A program made the translations under genes and the position numbers. The notes beneath the pieces were generated by a model. That model saw only the letters and a list, made by a program, of their open reading frames with translations, was not told the origin of the DNA and made no database searches. From Isoperla grammatica (lineage: Eukaryota > Arthropoda > Insecta > Plecoptera > Perlodidae), in the NCBI GenBank assembly GCA_945910005.1, contig OX246741.1, positions 14,092,632 through 14,156,631 on the forward strand: a DNA stretch of 64,000 nucleotides, in the 5' to 3' direction. Shown one piece after another: positions 1 through 12,351 of this stretch (position 1 is the first letter of the stretch; each line of letters opens with the position of its first letter).

Positions 1-180
1 TGGCGAACCGCGAGGAAAACACTCAATCAGCCAATAGCAAGTGATAACCACGTAGATATCACTTAAAGTAAGTATTGTCAACTTTCAGGAATAACCCCCC
101 TGAACGCCGCCACTTTTCATAGTTTCAACGTGACGTCAGAGTGGCCATTCGGATGTCATTTATGATTTTACATAACAGAA

Positions 181-330
181 GAGATGAGCGTGTATAATTT
201 CTAAATTCCATAAAAGCAGGGTTTATAATTTAATACACGTAAGACAAAAATCACAAATTACCAAACAAATAATTAAATTTAAATTAAATTAAAATTAAAA
301 TAATTTTATTTATAAAAGAAACACGTGAAA
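181..330. repeat. AT-rich dispersed repeat, copy 1
   Basis: Shares TGTATAATTTCTAAATTCC, ATCACAAATTACCAAACAAA and AAAAGAAACAC in order with 9771-9906. Identity unknown. Confidence 0.55.
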
Positions 331-343
331 TCTTAACAAAAGA

Positions 344-544
344 GTCCATTTTCAAAATTGATCTAGGAGTTAATAACGATCCTTGAAATTTTCAATCACA
401 ACAATGCACAACAATGGCAAATGAACCTTGACATAACGTTTTAAGATTTAATTTTTATTGTTGTGCATTATTGTCATTGAAGGTTTAGTTAGAGGACCGT
501 GATTAACTCTATCTAAGGGTCCTAGATCAATTTTGAAAATGGCC
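344..544. mobile_element. Palindromic MITE
   Basis: Arms CCATTTTCAAAATTGATCTA (from 346) and TAGATCAATTTTGAAAATGG (to 542) are perfect inverted repeats. Inner blocks GTTAATAACGATCC / GGACCGTGATTAAC and ATGCACAACAAT / ATTGTTGTGCAT continue the fold. No coding capacity. Confidence 0.75.
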
Positions 545-1231
545 CATTATACATGTTTTGATTCTATTAAAGTTGGCTTCAACTGTTTCTCCGTGACAAT
601 ATAAATATGTCACCAAGATGGCCACCAAGACTGCAACCAAGATGGCCACCAAAATGGCCGCCACTATCAATAAAAAAATAAAATGCTTTGATTTGATTAT
701 TTGGTGTATAACGACGTACTCGACAACTTGGTCCTGCAACGTCGGCCTTATAGCCATTACAACAGACAGAGCTATCCTGTACGAGCTGTACCTCGGTCCC
801 AGACGGGGATATAGAAATTATGTTAGAAATCACTTTGACAAAAGAAAGTTGCAAATTGTACACGACCCAAAAGGGTCTGTTTCCGGTATGTTTCTCAAGT
901 TAATATATTGATATATTCCCATGCACTTTGATGCACCCAACGTCCGCCCAACTCTAACACACCCACCTACTAGGCAACAGCTTTGACAAGCTAATCGACT
1001 GCACTCGCAATGGAAATGGGGACGAAATGGACTGGTACGAATACAACAGTGAATACGAAATGAGTTGAGATGGAGGCGTCAAACCGGATGCGATGTCAAT
1101 AAGTGGGAAATGGAACATTTGTCTAATCAAACCCCCACCCTTTTGCAAAAGGGTGCACGGTATTTACAATAAATATAAACGTATATCTAAAGCTGACATA
1201 ATTTGATTACTTTAGGTAAATCGTAACAATG
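545..1231. other. No gene seen; short AAGATGGCC repeat cluster
   Basis: From 612 to 664 there are four imperfect 12-bp units of CCAAGATGGCCA, giving open frames on both strands (a valine/leucine/alanine repeat on the minus strand). About 690-790 resembles a segment at 31.13-31.21 kb (TACTCGACA, CGGC, ACGACAG-CAGAGCTA), an unnamed dispersed repeat. Nothing else supportable. Confidence 0.5.
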
Positions 1232-1550
1232 TGTACGTGTGTGACTCAGTCTTGTGAGTTTATTCCAGCTTCCAATCCAATGCAGAAGGCCCAGAGTTCG
1301 ATTTCCGGTTCGGACTGGGGTTTTATAGCTTTTCTTTTTTAAATTATTAACTTCAGAACTTGTGAGTTCTCCGCAAGCGGCAAGCGTGATAGAAAAATAC
1401 TTGACAACAAAATGGACCTAAATAATTATATGTGAATGGTGACGACTTAGGAGCCGTCATAGCAACGAAGAACATAATACATTGTATAATGTACCCCACT
1501 GATAATCAATTCTAGTAACCGAGTGGGAAGACTATAAATACACATTTATT
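1232..1550 (+). mobile_element. tRNA-derived SINE, family S1
   Basis: Head with CAGCTTCCAATCCAATGCAG and B-box-like GAGTTCGATTTCC; body includes GGAGCCGTCATAGCAACGAAG; tail CCGAGTGGGAAGACTATAAATACAC-type block and TTTATTTATTTA. The same head and body recur at 41.2 kb and, in part, at 18.3, 34.1, 43.5, 47.0, 52.1 and 54.9 kb. The anticodon-loop part (CTTCCAAT) suggests a tRNA-Gly ancestor. Confidence 0.7.
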
Positions 1551-2509
1551 TATTTACATGCCAATTTGAGAATTATTTTTTAGTTCTTTTAATTGCTTTT
1601 CCATTTCGTTATTAAACATCTGATTTGCAAAGGAAAATGCAAGAAAATGAGTTTTTGGCGCATTTGTCCTTGATATGAATATGTCCTGCTTATTTCATTA
1701 TGCTCTCATCTTTAAATTTGCCCAAATAACACAGTTCAAGCTAGGAAGGGATCGCTCGAGATGTTTCAGACATGTGAGAAGAAAGATAAAATCATTTTTG
1801 AGGGACAATAACAGAGGGAACAGATTCGGGGCGAGAGTGGGCAGAGGCAGGATGAAAATAAGTGGGAGTTGAAGAAGAATAAAATAAGGCGATGGGATGA
1901 AACATGTGGCAGGTTATGCTGATACAATGAGTCCAAGAAGTGGGTGGCTATACACCGATCCCCACACCAAGCTAGTAGGAATACGTTTTAAATTCGCTTT
2001 TATCACCCATCTGTATATAAAAAAAAGTTGGAACTATAGTCAAAGAAATTGGGGAGAGGGGGAGAGGGGGGGGGTAGTAGAGCCCTTGGACGTCTGGGCA
2101 ATATAGACGTTTGGATTACGCACACCAGAAATAATTTCATATTTCGCTCTTAACACGATTCTGCCTAAACTACAAGTTTGAACTAGTCTAAAATATTAAA
2201 TCCCAGTAGAACAACGTGAAGCGAAGTGTAAATTTTAACTATTTGCGCAGCGTATTGACTGAAATCAAAGATGAGCTGTACGAAGTACTCGATATGTTGG
2301 TAATATGCAAATACATGTTTCGTACTGCGGTAGTTCTATACAATGTTCTCCGAACAACGAAGCTTTATACGTGGTAAACGTTCAACAAACATTTCCATTA
2401 ATTTGGAATCGATCACCGCCACAACCACCGAAACTTGATTGCTAGTTCCTTTCAAACAACTCGTGTATATAAATCCATGAATGTTAACTCGTAGGTTTTC
2501 TCGGACCGA
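1551..2509. other. Unassigned sequence
   Basis: AT-rich with a purine-rich patch at 1860-1910 and a poly-G patch at 2051-2072. I see no gene. Confidence 0.4.
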
Positions 2510-2700
2510 TGGATGTAAATGTTGCAAATTTTCGGGTTGACTGCCGCGCTCTTTCTTGAACCAATTTTGGTCCTTAAAAGGACCGTTTTGTCGACGTTTC
2601 GGCCAAGTTTCATTGGCCATCTTCTTGTCCTTTTAAGGACCAAAACTGTCTCAAGAAAGAGCGCGACAGTCAACCCGAAAACTTGCAACATGTACATTCA
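2510..2700. mobile_element. Solo Penelope-type terminal palindrome
   Basis: A 191-bp foldback whose arms share TGCAA, CGGGTTGACTG, CGCTCTTTCTTGA and TTTGGTCCTTAAAAGGAC in inverted order. The centre, read on the minus strand, is AGAAGATGGCCAATGAAACT then TGGCCGAAACGTCGAC: stem II GGCCAA/TTGGCC followed by GAAACGTCGAC, the same layout as the hammerhead-like end at 40.0 kb. A TA microsatellite follows at 2701-2719. I read it as two joined inverted Penelope termini with no coding part. The three open frames crossing it are palindrome shadows. Confidence 0.55.
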
Positions 2701-3934
2701 TATATATATATATATATTATATAGTCATACATGTAGATCCATCCCAGTAGCCAGTCCATATCATCGATTCATTGCATATGTTCGAATAATGGTATCCTTC
2801 CTCACCTTTCGAACATATTCTTTACTCCTCACCACAATCATGTCAACAACATCAACTCAAAGATGACTCCAGAGTAAAATGTTGCGTAATATCGTTCTCT
2901 CGTTTGCTCTCTCATCTCTGTGATGGTGTGAGTCTGTATGATTTCATTTAGTTACTTATAACCTTAGATATTTCAAACAGATAACGGAATAGGCAACACG
3001 CGTACGATTTTTTTGTTAAACCAAACACTTAGTTTAATAGTATTAGATACAAAAAGTATATTAATGCAAGTCACACGTAAAAAAGAAATTTTTAAATAGG
3101 TTTAATGTGGTCGCATTTTTTGAAGTTTAAACTGGGGATCTGAAACGCGTACAGGTGGCTGTGACGCAATGGTTCTGTAGACTTGGCAGAACAGACCAAT
3201 CGCTGAGGCGGTGAGCGTACGCAGAACAAAACTATGACGTCAAATCCACTCTACATGGCGGCGGCTCGTTTTTCGTGCCCTTTTATTTATCGTTACTAAA
3301 CCAATTATTTTGGGGCATAGACTGATCCGTTTTTTCAAAATTCAAAGACACAAAATTATTAAATGAGAGACAAGGTATTTAAAAATCGATAGCAATTTTC
3401 ATACGCGTGTTCCCTATACTAATAGTGTTTTTGTTCAAAACGTATATCGAAGGGAAAGTAAATACACCTCATTCACAATATTGTTTCAGGCCAAGTATAG
3501 AGTTCTCCCTAATGTCGCTTAGCAGCCCCTAGGGACATACACAACACAACGGGCACGGTGTTTGAGAGTGGATATGTAGGAGTTTAATTTCATTGAAGTG
3601 GTACTGCAACTTCCACAGTCATGTTCACTTTCCTCACATTCCCTCAAGCTACTCAACTCAAATAAATAACGGTGGAGCGTTTTTAAAATGTGTCTTTTTC
3701 CATTTCATTTCAGTAGCCTAATTCTATCACCTACTGTCGCTGACGACAACAATAACAATGTCGTTTGGCAAATATTTGTCCGAAAAATGCGTTTACATGA
3801 AACCAGGGTTCAAAATTTAATTCAGGAAGGAGCTTCCCGTTCCCGCAGCTCCTTCCCGTGATTAGTATAATTATGTTGGCAACACTGCTAATTAAGATGA
3901 CAATTAGTGGGTGTTACATGTAGATAAAAACGCC
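2701..3934. other. Unassigned sequence
   Basis: TA microsatellite at 2701-2719, then AT-rich DNA with no recognisable gene or full repeat. Confidence 0.4.
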
Positions 3935-4010
3935 ACGTGACATCCATGCCCAAGCCAGGATTCAAACCTGTAACGCAGGAAATCGACCACGACTACCACA
4001 ACGGTACATA
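3935..4010 (-). mobile_element. tRNA-like SINE head fragment
   Basis: Read on the minus strand it has a GGTAGTCGTGGTCGA A-box-like block and GGTTTGAATCC as B box, but no matching acceptor stem. A relic SINE, not a tRNA gene. Confidence 0.5.
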
Positions 4011-4114
4011 TGATAAATAAGCGGAAATTGCATATAAACATTTTTCTTATTATCCACGAAGTATTATTATTATAAAATCATATATTATATAGTAAAATCT
4101 ATAAATTCAAAAAC

Positions 4115-4606
4115 CACTCCTGACTCAGAATCGAGCCCAGGTCTTCCACTTGCTGGGTGACCGGGACAGGCAAATTAATATCTGGATGATATTAATGATT
4201 AGCTGCAGTGTATGTTCACCTCCATACATATATTATGTTAAATGCACAATAGCCAGATATTAAATGCATGTCGTGGTTAAAGGTCTAGGAGCCCACCCGG
4301 CAAGTAGGAGACCTGGGCCCGGATTCACAAGAGGTCCTAAGTCTCTTTTTGGTCTTATCTTTAAAACCGGCCTAACTTTGAACCTCTTGTGAATCCAGGA
4401 AAATATGTGAAAACAGATTTAAAAACATATTATTGGAGAGTTCATTGTGTTCTTGTTTTCCCCAGGAATCAACTTCTTCATGAGGTATGAGACTGGTTTT
4501 ACAAGAGGTGCAAAGTTAGGCCGTTTTTAGAGTTAAGACCAGAAAAAAGACTTAGGACCTCTTGTGAATCCGGGCCCAGGGTTCGATTCCAAGTCGGAGT
4601 TCGTAT
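4115..4606. mobile_element. Two inverted SINE heads with a MITE dimer inserted in one
   Basis: A minus-strand SINE head (about 4115-4170, ATCGAGCCCAGGTCTTCC) faces a plus-strand head (4270-4312, GCAAGTAGGAGACCTGG) whose B box GGTTCGATTCC resumes at 4580. The MITE at 4313-4579 splits the second head. The short minus-strand open frame at 4552-4779 is a shadow. Confidence 0.6.
4313..4579. mobile_element. Inverted-dimer MITE
   Basis: Outer ends CTGGGCCCGGATTCACAAGA / TCTTGTGAATCCGGGCCCAG. It contains two roughly 80-bp copies in opposite orientation (4321-4399 and 4499-4572), each with GGATTCACAAGAGGT-type ends and an inner CCTAAGTC / GCCTAACTTTG arrangement, separated by about 95 unrelated bases. 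Confidence 0.75.
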
Positions 4607-5481
4607 TTTAATGTCTGTATTATTATCATCACAACAAATTTCCCCACTCGAGTGGTTCCCGGATAAAAATGTACTTGAATGATATAATACGATAATCTGC
4701 GCGTGGTGATTACAATAATTGAATCGCTTTGATGTGTATATTCTGTAAGTGTAACGTTCCGGTTATAACCACTGCACATTTCAGTGTGAACTTACTTTGA
4801 ATAATTAGAGAGATTTATACGGGTGAGTTGCATGGGTGAGTTGTCAGTTAGCTCAATGGATTGAGCGAGGGTTTTTAGTCACTGACCGAATACACGATTA
4901 AACGGTTTAGAGGAAACGAAACAATACACCCGAACAAACTTCAGAGGGCTGAAAACAGAACAATCCAATAACGGACCGATGAAAACAATGTTGCGAGAAC
5001 TCACTTTCAGTACGATCGTTTGAGTTGGGCTTTTATTGACCTTTGAAAGTGACAACATAGGCAGGAAAATAGTTCCTTAAATACACATCAAAAGGTGGTA
5101 ATTAGAAAAAATATAAAATTCAAAAAAAAAATATGTTACGGTAGAAACCTCCAACCCCGTCAGAAAAGCTACAGTTAAGCAACCTCGGGCTAGGTCAGGA
5201 GTATGTTTGGGTGTCCACTCTCCTCCGAAACACTACCACCGTTGGTTAGAGCAGATTGTAGGGTTCGAGAGTTTGTGTAACAGCTTCGTTCTTCTCGTCA
5301 ATTCTGCTCGACAGTTCAGGTTACAAATTACACCGTCCTTTCTGATTGGACGTAAAGCCGATGGTCCCCTTAGTACTTTTCAACAGGAGCAGGCTACTTG
5401 CCGGTACCAGGCTTCCTCTCCTCCGTTCCTCACTATCATTCATCAGTCATCAGACTAAATAGAGCACTGTGCCTTACACTT
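4607..5481. other. No gene seen; one SINE-like head
   Basis: 4848-4900 carries AGTTAGCTCAATGGATTGAG, an A-box-like tRNA start, as a SINE remnant. The rest, including an 83-codon open frame at 5207, has no recognisable content. Confidence 0.4.
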
Positions 5482-5630
5482 AGGTCCAGTCTTACAATGT
5501 CGCAATAACAATTTATTCGGCGAATAGCTTGTTGTCTTCATGGCAACCACCAATCAAAACCCTTGAAATCCTCCGAATAGTTCAATTGCTACAAATATCT
5601 TTCGTATTAGGAGATTGTAAGACTGGCCCT
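5482..5630. mobile_element. MITE family M2, copy 1
   Basis: Ends AGGTCCAGTCTTACAATG and CATTGTAAGACTGG-like (GGAGATTGTAAGACTGGCCC) are inverted. The middle shares CATGGCAACCACCAATCAAA with copy 2 at 43.0 kb. Confidence 0.8.
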
Positions 5631-6099
5631 TACATTAATTTCCATAAAATAAATAAGTTATATACAAATAATGGTGATATACGCACCTTTAGCATCGGAC
5701 AACCCCCGCTGGTTGATCCTTCCATTGCGAATCCGACTTTGAAACAGTGACGCGGGATCGATGTCCAAGATCTTATCTGTTGTCAACATGATTACGAGCG
5801 GTGGTCAGTACTGCGCGGACACTGTCGAGCTGTTGTATGCGAGCACAACACCGGACGACTGGCCGTCACGAGGCCCAACTGTCCCACCACACACTCGGAG
5901 GGTGAAGGACTTTGATCGCTTTTCACACGGATTCAATGCGAGGTCATAACATTATAGACATATAAATAATCATGAGTATTACTTCGTCGTATATTAATGA
6001 TAAATATTTGACAAATAGGCTCGCTGGCTCTCTTACATCGCATCACGTGCCGAGGTTGATTTTCTTTGTGTTGGCGTAAATAATTGGGATTTGTTATTT
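5631..6099. other. Unassigned sequence
   Basis: A somewhat GC-richer stretch around 5690-5940 has a 62-codon frame without motifs. No gene supported. Confidence 0.35.
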
Positions 6100-6175
6100 G
6101 CATCATGCATGGAGGGTTACTGCTCGCAACTATGAACCAAAAGGTTGCTTGTTCGATGCCGGTCGTGGGCAATGA
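6100..6175 (+). mobile_element. tRNA-like SINE head fragment
   Basis: AACTATGAACCAAAAGGTTG followed by CTTGTTCGATGCC resembles an anticodon arm and B box. No acceptor stem can be formed. Confidence 0.4.
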
Positions 6176-7829
6176 GATATGGCTTCGTTTAGTTCATTTC
6201 TGGCTCTTCAAACTGTATAACAATTCGCATCTTTATACTGATGTTTACAACCGTGCACAGTACAAGATTCCGTTTTGACCATATTATGGATTTGTTACAA
6301 TATGTAACATTCCTAAACATGTCAACAGTTTATATTTCTCAATATTGACACATCGGTACGTACATGTTAATCTACAACGTAATGTTTCAAATTTCCGACT
6401 CCAATTTGGCCAGTACAAAGTTGACCATTTACTCTTTACCTACGCAACATTTTATCAGTCTGTTTCCGCTCGTTTTCAATTTTTCTTTTCTATTGTTCAC
6501 TTTTATGGTTATTAATTTATTTAATTAATTATAATAAATCTACAAATATGTCCAAGTTTGCTCGGCTACAGATTTCTAAATCGCGAACTGAAGCAGGAAG
6601 TTTGTGTTGTTCACTAAACAATGGTTTCTTACTTCTTATATAACGAAGTGCATTTTTATTTACAATTATAATTTATTATTCATTAGTGGAAACATCCGTA
6701 TGTATAGTCAATTTAAAAACGCATTGTAAAGAAAACTAGTTGTCTTAACAAACGCCATATTGGATATGTTCTTTAAATGTAAATCTGAAATGAAATCGTA
6801 AGCAAGCTCGGTTCCGTCTGATCGATGTTAAAATAACAGAACAATGGTAGCTCGGATTCACACCGTCTTTCTTAGCTACTTATCATGTATTCTTTCTGTC
6901 AATCTAAAGCCTCAGAAACCTATTCTCCATGACCACTGGTGTGAGATTATCGAATATTTTCAATTCAAATGTAATTAATTAGTAAAAATAATAAAAAATA
7001 TGACATATTCAGAAATCGTTTTAATAATTACCAATTGGGCATTCGTACACATCCTGAACTCGCGCAAAATTAACGTGATTAGTAAGATCTTGAGAACCTA
7101 CATAATATTAAAAAAGTGGTAAGGTAGGTCTCTACTAACACTATTTAATTTCGAAAGAACTAGGCACTCGATTAAAAAAAGTTAGAAATATATTAATCCT
7201 TACGCTCATTATTTTGCAAGTTCATTAAAAACAATTAATAATTATAATTAGTTCCCAAAATGACAACCATAAATCATAATGATTGCAATACCTATTTTAA
7301 ATTTTGTTGATCCAGTTTTGGCGTTTAGATATTACTATAAAAACCTTTGATTTTGAAATGTGTTCATAGTTTGAGGATCATCTTTCCCGAAACGAAGACG
7401 AAATATCTAAGAGGTGGGTGTAATAGGCGATACATTCAGTCTTATTTCGTGTTGCTGTTCTTGGTGCTTTTAACCCAGTTTCACCATTGAGTTTACTAGT
7501 GTGTAGGTTTCACTAGTGACGCAGGCGCGGGCTAATGCTAATCTGATAAAACGTCCCACGCACTTCCACGCATTTACACAACAAAGTAACAGAATAACGT
7601 GATCAGCTCTCCCAGGCGCCTCTCAACAGAACTAACGCCGCCATAGTGTTAATAACTCTCTGGTTCATTTTCCTCAGCTCTCCCACTCCCAGGTGTCAAA
7701 CACGGTATTCTTGACAGAACTAACGCCGCAATTCTTTGGTTCTTTTAAGGTGGAATTCATTTTCGGGAATTGGATCGGGAATTGGAATTTATTTCATTTT
7801 TTTTTTTTTTTTTTTTTTTTACCAAAACG
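6176..7829. other. Unassigned AT-rich sequence
   Basis: No gene or full repeat recognised. Ends with a 23-base poly-T tract (about 7797-7820). Confidence 0.4.
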
Positions 7830-7985
7830 CAGTTTTGGTAAAAACTAAAAATTTTGTTGACAGATTTTCGATATTGTGTTGCAATCTTGAGATATAATTA
7901 CAAAATGAAAATTGTCTGCAGTTTTTGACGTAGAGGTATCCTTTGCTCTTAACGCCTCGAGTGTCACCGCTGAGCTACCTCTATC
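7830..7985 (-). mobile_element. tRNA-derived SINE, family S4
   Basis: On the minus strand starts near GATAGAGGTAGCTCAGCGGT (A box) and ends in the AT-rich CAAAACTGCGTTTTGG block beside the poly-T tract, so the poly-T is its poly-A tail. A diverged relative lies at 8645-8790 in the same orientation. Confidence 0.55.
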
Positions 7986-8644
7986 GGTTACTCTGTATGC
8001 AAACACCCCACACCCCACCCACAGCACCGGCTGACACGACCGCAAACAGCGACCGCAAACAGCGACCGCGACCAGGGCCCAACAGTCCGGTCGCCGGGTC
8101 GCGGTCGCGTCTACGACCACGGTGAGGTCTACACACGGTGAGGTCTACACACGGTGATACTACGTCATGGATCGCCTTCAAATGTGAATATTCATGTAAA
8201 CTAAATGAGTTATTCCTGTTTCATTGTTCGAGCTGGCGCACTTTCTCAGTCGGCAATACGAAAGCGATTGATTTCATATTTTCTGATCGCAACGATGCGT
8301 TATGGAGACCCGTTGGGGAGACTTACATAGACTTCGGACGAACATATTTCTAGCGGTTCACTACTGAAGTCTAAAGAGTAATCTCAATATGAAAACAGCG
8401 AGAAATTATTGGTTTGTTTTAGTAATATCTTGAAAACGCTTCACACATTAAAAACAGTGATCAGTGAAAGTGAATGTGAAAAGTTTCCGAATTGTGGTTT
8501 CCTAAGATCCAAACAACCGTATTCAAAAAGTTTAAAATAGTTTTAACGTTACCGAGTAATTAATTGTAATGATTTCACATTACCAATAGACAGTAAAAAC
8601 AGCAATGATTAAAAAGGGTTATTTTTTTAATTAGTTTATAGTTC
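7986..8644. other. Unassigned sequence
   Basis: 8034-8160 is CpG-rich with short direct repeats (GACCGCAAACAGC twice, GGTGAGGTCTACACAC twice). No gene seen. Confidence 0.4.
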
Positions 8645-8790
8645 TTACAAAACCGCAATTCGGGAATTTATCACTGAATTAATATTGTGTAGCATTCTCA
8701 AGACATAAACAAAAAACGTACATTTCGTGCGGTTTTAGTGAGACTATACCCTTTGACGTGAAGGACTGAGCCAAGCAACATTCTCCAGTC
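8645..8790 (-). mobile_element. tRNA-derived SINE, family S4, diverged copy
   Basis: Shares with 7830-7985 the AAAACCGCAATTCGG / AAACGCAGTTTTGG end, ATTGTGTAGCATTCTCAAGA and the TACCCTTTGACGT block in the same order. Confidence 0.45.
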
Positions 8791-8933
8791 TTCGTCTTTG
8801 ACTTTCGGTTTCTCTATCACATATTTACGTTAGACAAACACGTATTTTACCCAACCCTCGATTTACATACGTCGGTTATATATTGTAAATCGTCTTCCTT
8901 GCACAGCTGACGAGATAAATCGAGCCACAAGTA

Positions 8934-9564
<631 letters not shown>

Positions 9565-9770
9565 TTGATTGCGGGCCAGATAAATAGAGCGGAGAAAACC
9601 ACCCCGCTTCGATCAATCGTCTGGAGTAAACGTACGATGCAAGATTGGCCCAATTCAACTAAGTCCTTGGCTAGTGTGGCGTTCAAACTCCAGTCAACAT
9701 TGAGAACGTTTTCATTGTTTTCATGTGACCTTATTGGCCTCGTATATGATTAAAGCATAACTTTAAAAAA

Positions 9771-9906
9771 TGAGATGGTATAATTTTTAAATTGCATAAA
9801 CGCAGTGTATAAAATTAAGAATACATTAATGAATTAAAGATTAAAAATCACAAATTACCCAACAAATCAATTTTATAAAAAAAAAAAATTAAAAGAAAAA
9901 CACATC
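9771..9906. repeat. AT-rich dispersed repeat, copy 2
   Basis: Partner of the repeat at 181-330; the order of blocks is the same and the strand is the same. Confidence 0.55.
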
Positions 9907-10385
9907 TCAAGGGAATGAGGAGAACCACAACAACTCTCCATCATAACCCATACTTTCAAACACAAATTAAAAGAATTTCTATTAAGTAATGTATTTTATA
10001 TCTAGAAGACCTCTGTTCTTTTCCCCCAGCCCCATCCATAGAATAAATTATATAAGTTATTATTACTTATCAAATGAATGTATTAAACATGTATTACCTT
10101 GTATGAAACTAATTGTAGGAATTCACTCTATCTCGCGTATAAGAGAAGAATATCTATAGGCCCTACCATGAAGAGAATTATGACTGTGCCAATACAGCGG
10201 AAACAAAATCAAACATTGTGTGGAATACAGAGGCACAAGGAGTCATCACGAGATAACTGAGAAGAAGCAATATTCAAATATGAAAGAAACATGACAATCA
10301 GAAACCCAAACCCTTCTGGCATTATGTGAGCTTTTTATTCAATAGAAGCTCTACACTTGTATTTCTTTTTGTCTAGATCCGTCTT
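9907..10385. other. Unassigned sequence
   Basis: AT-rich; no gene or named repeat seen between the AT-rich repeat and Helentron copy A. Confidence 0.4.
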
Positions 10386-12351
10386 ATTAGATGAGCGTAG
10401 CGAAGCGGAGTGAATCTCTCCATACAACTCGATCGGCGCTTTGTCTGTGTGTCTGTATGTCTGTCTGTATGTCTGTATGTATGTGCGCTAAATTTTGTTC
10501 GTCGCGCACAGGTCAAACGGCTTGACGTATTTGGCTGAAATTTTCTGTCAACATTTGTGATCACTAAACTCGATGCTGTTAACATAACCAGGAAAATTCG
10601 TCAAGATGCCAACCTACAAAAAAGTAATTACTGAAAAATAAAATTTGGTTATTGATTTAATTAAATGAAAACTTACCAACGGATTTAAATGATGTTTCAC
10701 TTGTAGATAATAATCAACGGTACCAACACTTGACAAAAGTTTAAAAATTGTAAGTTTATCCGCCCTGTTATAAAAAAATATTGTTTATTTACTACAATAA
10801 TTTCTTCATTTTTACAGTGTTCCACCGATATGATTCGCATTTGGGGACTATTGCAGTTAGATGTACATATGTTACACCAAACATAGCGTACGTAATTATA
10901 CATGTTCATTTATGTTTGGAATCTCGATAGCTGTCATAGAATGGGTACAATGACGTAAGATGCCAACCTACAAAAAATTAATAACTGAATAATATGTTTT
11001 TTAATTTATTGAATTAAATAACCATTTGCACACGGATAAAAATAATTTTTTTCTTGTAGGTTCACATCAATAATACTAACACTCGACAATAGTTTCAAAA
11101 TTGTAGCTTTAACGGCCATGTTATAAAAAAATATTGTTTATTTACGGCAGACATTTTCTTCATTTTTACAGTGTTCCACCGATATGATTCGCATTTGCGG
11201 ACCATTGAAGTTAGATGCACATAGTATGCTGCCGAAATGGCTTACGCAGTCAGACCTTTCTCACTAATTATTTGGAATTTTGATAGCTATCATAGAATGG
11301 CTACAATGACGTATTATGTTTAATGACTTTCACGGCAAAAATGCAAACGCTAACAACGAACTTGGTCGACAAATTAAAAAGCTTTTATCATAATTTAAAA
11401 GCGGGTTATTGTATGATTAAACAATATTACATTTTAGATATAGTCTATATCTACATTATGGAACTTTCCATACACTGATAGGTTTAATAGTTTATGAATG
11501 AGAGCATATTGAGTAGACCACGGTCGAATGAACAAATGCGGCGATCCATTGAAAAATCAACTTGAAGGTTTTAATTTATTTAAAGTCGATCGATGATAAC
11601 TGCACTTGTAATATAAATCATTCAAATTGTATGTACTGCAAGTTGAGATTAAGCTTGTGAATATTGTAGAAACAAATATGCACCTACCGCTATTAGTTTT
11701 TTATTTATTGAGTGTTGAAAAGCGTTGGAATTCCCTATGTTATACATTGTAACTGAACAAAAACCTACACTTTCAATCGTATAACTTTGCGTAGCACCTT
11801 CAAAAAGTAATAAATTTTCGTCCTTAATGTAGATAACTTCATGACTAACATGAATACGTTTGAAAAAGATAGTCGAACGCGATCCGTTTTCGAGATATTC
11901 GCGTTGGTGTGTCAATTTTACGTCAAATCTACTCAAATTAGAAACTATAAATATACTTTATTAATAAAAAAAAATATATAATTTCAAGATGTTCAGTATT
12001 AAATGCTACTCACATGTAATAATTCTTGAAATTCATAATTTAGAATAAAAAAAAGTATTTTTCATGTCCATTTAATTTGAATAGTTTAGTTGTTGTATTG
12101 AATGGGTAGTTCACTTCATCGATCGACTTTAAATAAAACTTCTCAACGGATTTAAATACTATTTCGTGCAATTATTAGCAACATATCGAGAAATAATGTA
12201 CACAAATTCTAAGATTGTAACTTAAACCGCCATCTTGTAAACAAGAATTTTGTTTATTTTAAAGGTTTTTTTTGTAAGAGTAATATGATATTCAAGAGAT
12301 TTGTTTGATTAACAAAAATCGCTCATCTGGCAACGCGGAGCGTTTTCCTAG
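10386..12351 (+). mobile_element. Helentron-like non-autonomous element, copy A
   Basis: Starts TTAGATGAGCGTAGCGAAGC, followed by a TGTCTGTATG microsatellite, and ends with CGCTCATCT (12320-12328, the inverted match of AGATGAGCG at 10389-10397), hairpin AACGC-GGA-GCGTT (12332-12344) and CTAG (12348-12351). Subterminal inverted repeats, an internal microsatellite and a 3' hairpin with CTAG are the architecture of Helentron-associated elements (DINE-1 type). The body holds two diverged 358-bp monomers (from about 10602 and 10960). This copy is about 540 bp longer than its sisters because of the TIR insertion at 11585-12127. No Rep/helicase coding is present. Confidence 0.75.
11585..12127. mobile_element. 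543-bp TIR element nested in Helentron copy A
   Basis: Perfect 12-bp terminal inverted repeats GTCGATCGATGA / TCATCGATCGAC, flanked on both sides by TTTAAA (11579-11584 and 12128-12133). Copies B and C have one TTTAAA at the same place, which proves insertion with target duplication; the duplicated unit may be TTTAAA or the TTAA inside it (piggyBac-like target). A 95-codon open frame on the minus strand (11649-11936) fills the middle; I do not recognise it. Confidence 0.8.

Noticed and set aside
2336..2866. Three frames of 81-115 codons on both strands
   Set aside because: They read the two arms of the same palindrome, which is why near-identical peptides appear on opposite strands.
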